A stretch of 37,122 nt of DNA from a virus. Each line of letters opens with the position of its first letter. Within the stretch, counting starts at the first letter, position 1. Positions 8,176 to 16,900 of the stretch are shown in pieces. The stretch lies in the IMG/VR virus record IMGVR_UViG_3300008266_000198, positions 1 through 37,122 of that record; one strand, given 5' to 3'. Under the pieces are notes generated by a model that ran no database searches, was not told the origin of the DNA, and worked only from the letters and a program-made list of their open reading frames with translations. A program made the position numbers and the translations under genes.

Positions 8176-10485
8176 TTAGTCCATGTATTCTACTTCTCCA
8201 CCATTAGCTAAAATAGCTTCAATTTCATCTTCTGACATGTAATACTCACCACCTTCTTTGTAAGAACTTGTTCCTCCATATCTTGCTGATGCCATGCTTG
8301 TACCAAAGTCTTGAATAGGAGTGTTAGCAATTAAAGCAAAATTACTAGCAGGACCTGCGTTTAGTGTATAATTTCCAAAAGGATTAACAGAATTTGATGC
8401 ATTATAGCGATTGTCAGTATTTCCTGTTCTGCGCAACATCTCTTCATATTCTTTGGCATAATTACGTTCACTAAGAACATCATTCAGCATGCCAAAACCC
8501 GCAAGAGCATTATTGGCAGCAATCTGTCCAAATGGATCACCATAAGTTACTTGCTGCGTTTGTGGTAATTGTACGTAAGGATTTTGAGTCTTGATCTGTG
8601 GTTCAGGTACCGGAATCTGTGTAATTTGACGCATTGGTATCTTTGACACTTGCGGTGTTACAGGAACATTTGCCAAAGGACTAGTGACAATTGAAGGAGT
8701 TCTCTGAAGCTGCTGAAACATGTTTGGAGGAGCAGCCTGAGGCATTGCAGTTCCTGAATTAGATAATTCAGGCGCAGATACTTGTGAAACAGACAAAGGT
8801 GTCATAGGTGTTACAGAACTTGTTCTTGGCGATTGTCCTTCAGGAGTACTAATGTTCAAAGAACCTATAAAAGAGTTTAAGTAGTTCTGATAACCTGCAA
8901 TATCATTACGTCTAAATACAGGATTTTCTGCAGCCCATTCTTGAAATGTTTTAGCTTTTTGACCACCTGCTTGAAATTTTACAGTTTGACTATAAGGATT
9001 ATTGTTTACACCAAGCAGTTTACTGTAACCTAATGCTGCTCCAGAAAGACCTGCAGCAGCTCCTGCAATACCTTTAAGTGTTCCTAAAAATCCTCTATTT
9101 GGTAATGCCCATATCATATTGCGAGGATCAGCCAAGGTGTTTGCAGTCACAAGACTTTTATTCAAAGCATTTGGAGTAAGATTTGCAAGAGTGTTCTCAT
9201 AACTTGTAGTCATTGCACCACCCTGCTGAGCCATGTTTCTCAAAATCTTATTTTGAACTGCTTCTGGTAGTGCCTGAAAACCTGCATTCTGAGGTTCACC
9301 ACCTTCTGCCCAGGTGCCAAAACGCTTGTGCCAATACAGCGGAGAAAAAGGATCCTTTGCTTTTGAAGAATCTCTACCACCCATGCGATCCCAAAAACGC
9401 TCTTTGCGTTTAGGATTGCGATGTTGTGTAAAATCTTTCATGCCCTTCCAACCACCATGCACCACCTTGTACTGGTCGCCTTTCTTTGCAAGCACCATCC
9501 ACTTTTTACCAGGACGCGTTGACTTTCTTTTAGCACCTACTTTTGTGAAACCCATAGTACGATAGCGCTGAGGAATACCACCGCCATCTTTATACTGGGT
9601 CAAATCATAAATTTCACCACCAAGTTCTCTAGCAAAGTTTTTAGCAAAGTTTGCTTTCTTTACCATAGCAGGTGAGTACTTTTCTTTGTGACGCAAAATG
9701 TAGTCTGCAGCTTCCTGTACGCTCATGCCCATTTTGGTGGCCTGTGCTTTGAAAGTACCTTTTTTAGCAGGATTAATTTTGATAGAACCACCATCACGCA
9801 TTTTTTCTGCAGAATCTATAGAATAAAGTTCTTCATCATCTTCTGCAACTTGCTCCTGCATCATTTGCTCTTCTTGGTCTTCAAACTCCTGCATTTCATC
9901 ATTGTTCATAGGAACATCTTCTTCTTCCATGTCTGTCTCTTCAAGACCTTCCATGGCTTCTTCTAAGATGTCTAGAGCATAGTCTTCTTCCACACCATTT
10001 TCTATGAGCATGCCATAGATCTCGTTGGGGTCATCACCCTGCATGATCATCTTTGAAATCTCACCAATTGCAGCACTCAAGTCAGGTTGTTCCTGACCAC
10101 TCTGATACATTTGGTCATTTTGACCACCCTCTTGGTAAAACATCTCCATTGGGTTTACACTGTATTCTGCAATAGGGCCGCCTTGAGACATCTGTCCACC
10201 GCATTCCATGCAACCACCCATTTCTGCTTTGCGCCATCCACCACCACGTTCTTTATACCACTTGGCAGCAAAACCATTCGCGTAGGCCGAAGGGTACACA
10301 TCGTACTTTTGTTTGGCAGCAGCTTTTGCTCTGCTCCACAGTTCAGGATTGGTAGGTACATTGCCACCTTCTTTCATCATGTTTGCTTCAGGATGTGCAG
10401 CAAAGAATGATTCTTCAGTAGGATACTTTTGGTAAAACTCTTTCTCAGAGTTCACACCAGCTATTTTCAGAAATTGTGTTTTCAT
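8176..10485 (-). CDS. 769-aa multidomain virion protein rich in double-glycine linkers
   Basis: An ATG-to-TAA frame built of short modules joined by Gly-Gly linkers. Residues ~15-35 read FYQKYPTEESFFAAHPEA; ~47-85 hold PELWSRAKAAAKQKYDVYPS with AYANGFAAKWYKERGGGWR. A very acidic stretch covers ~150-220. KKGTFKAQATKMGMSVQEAA at ~241-260 leads to YSPAMVKKANFAKNFA. Residues ~325-395 include GKKWMVLAKKGDQYKVVHGG and DPFSPLYWHKRFGTWAEGG. A hydrophobic Gly/Ala stretch lies at ~465-492 and a Pro/Gln-rich region at ~545-650. I recall these modules from other crAss-like and large Bacteroidota phages without an assigned function. GG occurs at about 17 sites. The start lies directly after an 11-bp tandem repeat and lacks a Shine-Dalgarno sequence. 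Its neighbours are other cargo proteins, so an internal virion role is likely. Confidence 0.85.
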   Translation of the reverse strand: MKTQFLKIAGVNSEKEFYQKYPTEESFFAAHPEANMMKEGGNVPTNPELWSRAKAAAKQKYDVYPSAYANGFAAKWYKERGGGWRKAEMGGCMECGGQMSQGGPIAEYSVNPMEMFYQEGGQNDQMYQSGQEQPDLSAAIGEISKMIMQGDDPNEIYGMLIENGVEEDYALDILEEAMEGLEETDMEEEDVPMNNDEMQEFEDQEEQMMQEQVAEDDEELYSIDSAEKMRDGGSIKINPAKKGTFKAQATKMGMSVQEAADYILRHKEKYSPAMVKKANFAKNFARELGGEIYDLTQYKDGGGIPQRYRTMGFTKVGAKRKSTRPGKKWMVLAKKGDQYKVVHGGWKGMKDFTQHRNPKRKERFWDRMGGRDSSKAKDPFSPLYWHKRFGTWAEGGEPQNAGFQALPEAVQNKILRNMAQQGGAMTTSYENTLANLTPNALNKSLVTANTLADPRNMIWALPNRGFLGTLKGIAGAAAGLSGAALGYSKLLGVNNNPYSQTVKFQAGGQKAKTFQEWAAENPVFRRNDIAGYQNYLNSFIGSLNISTPEGQSPRTSSVTPMTPLSVSQVSAPELSNSGTAMPQAAPPNMFQQLQRTPSIVTSPLANVPVTPQVSKIPMRQITQIPVPEPQIKTQNPYVQLPQTQQVTYGDPFGQIAANNALAGFGMLNDVLSERNYAKEYEEMLRRTGNTDNRYNASNSVNPFGNYTLNAGPASNFALIANTPIQDFGTSMASARYGGTSSYKEGGEYYMSEDEIEAILANGGEVEYMD

Positions 10486-10529
10486 CTTAGTCGTTACTTA
10501 GTCGTTACTTAGTCGTTACTTGGTCGTCA
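10486..10529. repeat. 11-bp tandem repeat across a gene junction
   Basis: CTTAGTCGTTA occurs three times exactly in tandem (10486-10496, 10497-10507, 10508-10518), followed by a diverged fourth copy, CTTGGTCGTCA (10519-10529). On the coding strand the array covers the last codons and TAA of the upstream gene (10505-13945) and runs to the nucleotide before the ATG of the next gene at 10485. The unit is not a multiple of three, so copy-number changes would alter the upstream C-terminus or the spacing before the downstream start. It probably arose by slippage. Confidence 0.9.
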
Positions 10530-13500
10530 TATTTGTTTAACCAGTTCTTTGCCTCATTAAAAACAGGAAGATCAATTTTAACAAAAGGATTCTCTTGCAT
10601 TTCCATGTACTTTTGTAGACTTCGCAAGCTTGACTTTACAACAGGCGCTAATGCACTTTTTGCAAGACCTGCTGAAAAACCTCCAACTACAGATTCTACT
10701 GCAGGAACATAGTCTACGTTGCCGGCAGCAGGTGGACCAAAAAGTTGGTCAATCTTCTGTCTGTTTTTCTTTGTATTCTCATACTTGTCAAGCCACTCTC
10801 CACCATCCTGCTTGCGCTTATGCTGGTAGGAGATTCTTTCACTTGAAGTTTTAGAACGCTTAAACTTTTCTTTTTCTGAACTGCTGAGTTCAGAGGCTGT
10901 CTTGGGTGTATCTTCTGAGATGCGCTTTGAGGGTCTGCATGCAGGATAACCTGCGCGCTTTTCACCTTCTTGCCTGCCACACTCTTTGCCTGTTTTGATG
11001 TCTACCCACTTCTCAGCAAACCAACGGTCAAGACCACCGTGCTGACCACCTTTTTTATAGTACAAGGGTGTTGGTGCATTGATGCCAGACTTATATCTGC
11101 TCATGTCAAGATGCTCTGGTCTATTGGGTTCTGTGCCAAACATCCACTGATAGTAATCAGGACCGTACATCTGTAACGTTTGCTTAGATGGTTGATATCC
11201 TCCTTCATCTGTCCAGTTACCACCATACCAACCATCAGCGCCATGATACCTTGAGTGATTGCTAAACGTAGGATGATTAGGTTTCTTCCAAGTATCACTG
11301 CCGTGATTGTCTTGGTCCATTCTTTTGTAGTCACCAGACTTCCAAAATCCCCTTACATCATATGAACCCATATCCATCAAGATGTCTCTACCTTGACGTT
11401 TAGATTCTTTAGCAGCCCATCTATTAAATTTTCTTTCTTCTTCAGGTTTCAGTAGTGTATTATACTTATCCCTAAACATCATTTCAGGATCAGGCTCACC
11501 ACCAACCTGTTTAGAAATATATCCACCTAATTTATATTCTTGCATAGTAGGTTGCGCATCTTGCTTTTTTGAAGCAGCAGCTGCACCGGCAACTACTACT
11601 GGTGTCACGCCCCATAAGCGGTTAAACATGTTGCTAAGTTTTTGAGGATCATTGTCAAAGACTTTGAAAAAACCTTCAGAGTCAATGGGGCGCTTATGTC
11701 TAGGCATAGCGCTAAGATGATTCATAACCTTTTGAGCATACTCTGGAGTAGAAACAAAGTCTGGTGTATGTCCCAGATACTTTCTAAGCTCCATGATTCT
11801 TGCATGTTGTTCTGTAGGATCAGCAAGATATGCCTGGTACCTTCTTTTCTTTCCCAAGTCTGCTCTTGTTTTGTCATCACCATGTCTTCTCCAATACTCC
11901 AAATCCTGATGTATCTCAGGATTGATGCTGCGCTCTAAAAACTCTCTTTGACCAGAAGCTTCTAAACCAAACCTGCTTGTCCAGTCGTGTGTACCTTCAT
12001 GGATGGTTGTGCCTACTCTTTTTTCATAAGGCAGATCCAAAGTCCTTGAGATAAAGCTGCCATGCCATATAGGAGCATCCATTTGACCTTGTTCAATCAT
12101 GCGCCGGGGCATTGGATCTACACCATGCAGGTAAGACACACCCCAGTTACCTTTGTTAGGGTAAAATCCTTTGGCAAGTTGCACTGACAAAGGGAGCTCT
12201 GTAGAAACTGGTGTAAAATTTTTTGCTTGCTCGTATCCTAAATCATAAACATCTTTGACAAAACTTCTGTTGATCTTATCTGCAAAGTCATTGTCTATCT
12301 TGGCCTGAGTAGCTGGATGCTGGATCCAGTTTCTGAGCCATTCGTTACCTTCTGCAATTGCTCTTTTGTTTGCGCGATTGTTAAAAAGATAGCCCAGTGA
12401 CTGATCATAGATGTGACCCAAGTCTTGCAAACCTGATTTGATGTCACCAAAGAGTGATGATCTTGCTGCAGCATTGGCAGCAAAATCACCAGTACCAGCT
12501 AAAGGAAATGCTCCTGTTGCTACAGGAATTTCTTTATATCCTCTTAGCCAATCTTTTTTATAAATTTTAAAATTTGATAAATCACTATACTTAGGATCAA
12601 GAACACCAGTACCTCCTGTATAATCTCCTAAAAACTCTTCTCTAGTTAAATATTTATCTCTGTATCGAGGAAGTATTGCTTCATCTGGTAAGTTCCCCTC
12701 AAATAAATATTTTACATCAGATGCAGCAGTTTTGCCTCTACCAAATCCTGTCCTATTAGAAATGGGAAAAAATAATTCACCTTTTTGAAAAAACGCAGCT
12801 ACTTTTGGTTTCTCTAAACTAAAAAAACCTGTTTTATTTTTATAGCCAGTAAGCTTATCGTAATCATCCCAGTAGTTAAATTCTGGATTTTGCTCTAAAA
12901 ATTCTTTTTGACCTTTTGCTAAAACTCTATTTTCTTGTATGGCATTTAAGTATCCTGGTTCCCCAACCTGTCTATAATACATGTTTGGTTTGGGTTTAAA
13001 TGCCCAACGATTAATCATATAAGCATTTTTCAAAGGAGTTTTTGTTGTCAAAAACTGACCAGTACCTGCCAGAGGATTTGCAAGATTGTTTACAAACTGT
13101 CCAGCACTCTTTGCGCCAAGTCCTGCTAATGCTCCTGTTGCTACAGGAATTGCAATATCTAATGCTGCAGCACCATAGTTACCTTGCTTCACATTAAGCG
13201 GGATTCTCCCTAAACCAGATGCCATATCTCCCACCATTTTTAAGGGATTTAGATAGTCATCAATAAAACTATCAGGGTCATTTGGAAAGAATCTGAGTTT
13301 ATCACCTGTAGCACCAGTTTCTTGAGCTAAGTTTTCTGGTGTCAAACGTTCTCTAAGAGGTTTTGAAGCTGCTGCTTGACTAGCCTGTATTGCCTGTCTT
13401 CTTCTAGCTAACTCCTGTGCATTACGTTGTGCTTTAAGCTTTTCAGCAGTTTGCACAGTCATTATTGGTGTATAGTTTGCACCTGTAGATTCAGCAGCAG

Positions 13501-13945
13501 GTGTATAATACTGTTGAAATGTTAATCCACCACGTTGCATGCGCACCTGAGCCATCTTCTGAAACTCCTGAAGGTCATACTTTACACCTTCGCGTTTGAA
13601 GTCACGCACCATTTCTGCTGCAATCTGGCGACGGTTTACAGGATCTTTTACCATGGTAAGGATATCGGCAATACCTTCTACCATTTCACGGTCGTTGTTG
13701 GTTTGCCCACCACGTTGCATCATAGGTGTTTCTACAACATAATCGCCTGGAAAGAAATACTCTCCTCCAGGTACCATGAACATTTCATTACCTAAGTTAT
13801 CAACACCTCTCACAGGAAAGTCAACATCCTGCATGGTTATTCTACCAGAAGGAATAACATTTAGTGGCCTGTTAACATCAGGACTATTGCGCTTATACCC
13901 TTGAGTGGATATAAACTTCATGAGTATATCCTTGCTATTTTTCAT
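10505..13945 (-). CDS. 1146-aa virion protein with zincin (HEGTH) motif and inserted domain
   Basis: The chosen ATG at 13945 overlaps the TGA of the muzzle gene (TGATG). Another start, MKFISTQGYK at 13921, has a better-placed AAGGA. N-terminal linkers include MQRGGQTNN and MQRGGLTFQQYY. IPVATGA occurs twice, at ~266-272 and 473-479, enclosing an AT-rich insert with MYYRQVG (~322) and GFFSLEKPKVAAFF (~373). HEGTH at ~649-653, followed by DPTEQHARIMELRKYLG at ~709-725, resembles a zinc metallopeptidase core with a downstream Glu. A segment around 860-945 is rich in Trp, Tyr, His and Gly. GGLDRWFAEKWVDIKTGKEC at ~970, followed by YPACRPSKR, resembles a domain I recall as DUF5872 (number uncertain). 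It is likely a capsid cargo protein; peptidase activity, perhaps in maturation or against the host wall, is inferred from motifs only. Confidence 0.85.
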   Translation of the reverse strand: MKNSKDILMKFISTQGYKRNSPDVNRPLNVIPSGRITMQDVDFPVRGVDNLGNEMFMVPGGEYFFPGDYVVETPMMQRGGQTNNDREMVEGIADILTMVKDPVNRRQIAAEMVRDFKREGVKYDLQEFQKMAQVRMQRGGLTFQQYYTPAAESTGANYTPIMTVQTAEKLKAQRNAQELARRRQAIQASQAAASKPLRERLTPENLAQETGATGDKLRFFPNDPDSFIDDYLNPLKMVGDMASGLGRIPLNVKQGNYGAAALDIAIPVATGALAGLGAKSAGQFVNNLANPLAGTGQFLTTKTPLKNAYMINRWAFKPKPNMYYRQVGEPGYLNAIQENRVLAKGQKEFLEQNPEFNYWDDYDKLTGYKNKTGFFSLEKPKVAAFFQKGELFFPISNRTGFGRGKTAASDVKYLFEGNLPDEAILPRYRDKYLTREEFLGDYTGGTGVLDPKYSDLSNFKIYKKDWLRGYKEIPVATGAFPLAGTGDFAANAAARSSLFGDIKSGLQDLGHIYDQSLGYLFNNRANKRAIAEGNEWLRNWIQHPATQAKIDNDFADKINRSFVKDVYDLGYEQAKNFTPVSTELPLSVQLAKGFYPNKGNWGVSYLHGVDPMPRRMIEQGQMDAPIWHGSFISRTLDLPYEKRVGTTIHEGTHDWTSRFGLEASGQREFLERSINPEIHQDLEYWRRHGDDKTRADLGKKRRYQAYLADPTEQHARIMELRKYLGHTPDFVSTPEYAQKVMNHLSAMPRHKRPIDSEGFFKVFDNDPQKLSNMFNRLWGVTPVVVAGAAAASKKQDAQPTMQEYKLGGYISKQVGGEPDPEMMFRDKYNTLLKPEEERKFNRWAAKESKRQGRDILMDMGSYDVRGFWKSGDYKRMDQDNHGSDTWKKPNHPTFSNHSRYHGADGWYGGNWTDEGGYQPSKQTLQMYGPDYYQWMFGTEPNRPEHLDMSRYKSGINAPTPLYYKKGGQHGGLDRWFAEKWVDIKTGKECGRQEGEKRAGYPACRPSKRISEDTPKTASELSSSEKEKFKRSKTSSERISYQHKRKQDGGEWLDKYENTKKNRQKIDQLFGPPAAGNVDYVPAVESVVGGFSAGLAKSALAPVVKSSLRSLQKYMEMQENPFVKIDLPVFNEAKNWLNKYDDQVTTK
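12507..12530. repeat. 24-nt direct repeat, left copy
   Basis: These 24 bases are identical to 13128-13151. Both copies are in the same reading frame and encode IPVATGA. The copies are 621 nt apart, exactly 207 codons, and lie within one gene. Next to this copy is the PLAGTG-coding sequence (12488-12496), which is echoed beside the other copy at 13058-13066. Confidence 0.9.
13128..13151. repeat. 24-nt direct repeat, right copy
   Basis: This is the second perfect copy of the repeat at 12507-12530, at the N-terminal side of the inserted domain. The DNA between the copies, especially 12540-13020, is visibly more AT-rich than the flanking coding sequence and encodes many Lys, Tyr, Phe and Asn residues. 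This pattern suggests domain acquisition or duplication by recombination at the repeats. Confidence 0.9.
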
Positions 13946-16900
13946 CACCTTGAGCTGTTGATGTGCTTGCTATTTGTGAGTTTTAATACCATCTTTTTGT
14001 CACCGCTGACGTTTTTGCGCAAGATAATGTTGTTACCATAGTGACGAAACTTCTTGTGTTCAAGTGGTGACTTAAAGTAATCAATGTAGTCAGGGTTAAT
14101 AATCTTCTGAACACCAGCACATTCTGTATTCCACATTGGTTCACGCGCAGTTGTAAATTCACCGCGATCTTTTGTAACATCCCAAAACTGATTAAACCTG
14201 TACTTGTTTTCTTCTTTTGAAAACAGAATCTCTATACCACTGGTAGAAATTTGTGGGTAGTTGACCAAGTCTAATGGAGCATTCTTGCCTTTAATTCTTA
14301 ATTTAAGAAGCCCTGATATTTGCTCAGAATTGTAAAGCACAGCCCTGTCAAAATTCTCATCAATAACATGATGAAAATCTTTCCCGTCATTGTAAAACTT
14401 GTAAACATCCAAGGTGTATTCTACACTTCTAAGGGTGGTTACAGCGTTTGGCGTAACCACAGGATACTCAATTTCCCATGCGTAGTTTGTGCCATAGTAA
14501 TTGCAATAGCTATCCCAGCGGTTGTTGTGCCTCCAAACAGCGTTGTCTTTGACTGAAAGAAAATGTCTAAAGGAAGGTATTAACAGAGTTGGTTTCCAAT
14601 CATGAAAACTTATCCACTGCTTATTTTTAGGATCATAGCTCACTGTCCAGTGACAAGGCTTGAATACAGCAGCATTGTCAAAAGTGCAAAAAGTTTTGGT
14701 GATTACAGGATTGTTTGCAAAACCAGAAACAGTCACAAAGTAAGGCACGCCTGAAGGATCATCAAACAGCAGGTCGTTTCTCAAAGGCACATAGTCACGC
14801 TTTGTAAAATACACAAGTTCATATTGTGGATCATATACAGCTTGTACACCAATACCTACAACAGGGTTGTCATAATATGGGTAATCAGGATATGCTTTTA
14901 AAAACTTGCTAGGAAGATTTTCATTAAACCAAAATTTCATGCCATTGCGTGAAATTTCTGTCATTCCTCCAGCATACTGCATGATTTTACCAGACTGCTG
15001 TGAAACAAAAAATAAACCATGAGGTGTGTTAACTGCTGCTCTAGATGATATGCTACTTGCATATCCAATGGTGTCATCAGCATTAACAAGGGCTTGCATG
15101 TTTCCTTGAAACAGACCTCCATCACCAATGGTCAGTTTGACACCCCCTGTTGTCTGAAGCTGATCTACACCTACAAACATTACAGGTTCAGCATCCTCAA
15201 AAAGAATCATAGCGCCTGTAGCATTAAGATTCTTAATTGTACTTATTTTTCCTGAGAAGTCTTTGTAGTTAAGCGCAAGATAATTTCTCCAATTATCTCG
15301 TCTAAGTCCAGACTGCTGTTGGAGGGAGTATATTCCTCTGTCAGGGTAATATTCAAAGCATGTGGTGTATAGCCTAGGGTCGTAGTCACGGGGGAGTATA
15401 GAAGCCCAGGATGCAAAGTTGTTGAAAAGTTTTGATGCGCTGAGAGATAAGTCATACTTAAAAAAGATTGGTTTTGTAATAAGATCAGATCTGAACATTG
15501 TGCTCAAATCATTAAAGGAGTTTCCATAAACATCATAGAATTTCTCATAAGGTTCCTGACCATAGTCGCGATACGCCATGTTTAGTTCACTTTCTGTAAA
15601 GAAATCTCTCACACCATTGTGAAACAAATACGCATAACTATTTCTTACTGTCAAAACCCCTGTTATAGAACTTGGACGATCTAAGCGATGAAAGTCGCTT
15701 GGTGTGTTAAGATCAATTATAGGTAATGTAAAAATACCATTTGGAAAAACGCTTATGTTAAAGTCTTGTGCGTCATACTTCTCAAAATTAACCCAATAGC
15801 GTGGTGCAGGACCATTAACATAGTTGCGATAATCATATTCAGTCCTATTTGGCATGTCATACATCCAGGTGTTAAAGAACATGTAAGGATTCTTTTCTGT
15901 GTAACGATTTATGTACACATCTCCGCCAAAAATTGCACCTGATATAAATTTTTGCTCTGTTTCACTTGAGGTTAAAAACACACATGATCCTGTAGGAAGC
16001 TGTACAACTGAACTTAACTGACCATATTGGTTTTGAAAATCTACCTTTACAGCACCGTAATAAGCAACAGTAGTTGTAGTGATTTCATTTTTCAAAGGTT
16101 CACTGTGAGTAACACCACCATCTTTTACTCTATGCTTTGTATTATCTTGTCCACTCACAGGGTCTGACACAGTTGATGAAAGTTTTAATGCTACATACTT
16201 GTTGCGATTAAGATTGTTAATCCTATATGTTGCATCAAAATCGTGCAAGCCTGATCCTACATACTTGGCAGATGATGGTACAATTTGACGTCTAATAGAC
16301 TTCTGTAATCCTCCTGGCACAGAACTATTACTCACATTAGAAAAACTAGAGTAAAATCCATGAGAATTATACTGCAGCATGTACTGGCGATCTTTAGACA
16401 GGTTTCTCAAAACTTCTAAAACCTGGTCTATTCCTTGACCAAAATAGTAAAGACTGCTGCTTGCTGCCAATAGTCCAACACCAACAGCATTAACACCAGC
16501 GCCTACAGGATTTTGAACTGCTCCTGCGATAAGCGCAGGTAAAATAGTGGCAGGTCCAGACTCTGTTGAAGATCCTGTAGAAGCACCTGCAACAACAACT
16601 CCTGCTTCAACTGTACCTGAATAAGTTGTTTTACCAAGAGCATTTAGTAACGCTATACCAGCTCCAACAACTGCTGCAATAGCAAAAGCTCCGTCTGAAA
16701 GCAATACATGTTTGGGGTGCTTTTCTGGAAATTCATAACGACCTGTAACAGTGCCTCTCTCTTCTGTGTAAAGCTTTACGTAGTTTCCACCCAGGTAAGG
16801 TTTTACAAAATTTGTCTCAGGAGAGTGAAAAGAAAAAATATCTCTTTTGTAGTTAGAGAGCTTTGATGCTGCCTCAATTGTGCCTGGGTTAGCACTGCCA

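Noticed and set aside
13943-13948. GTG at 13948 as the start of the 1146-residue protein
   Set aside because: The adjacent ATG at 13945 forms the TGATG overlap common in this region, and a third start at 13921 has a better AAGGA; GTG is the least supported.
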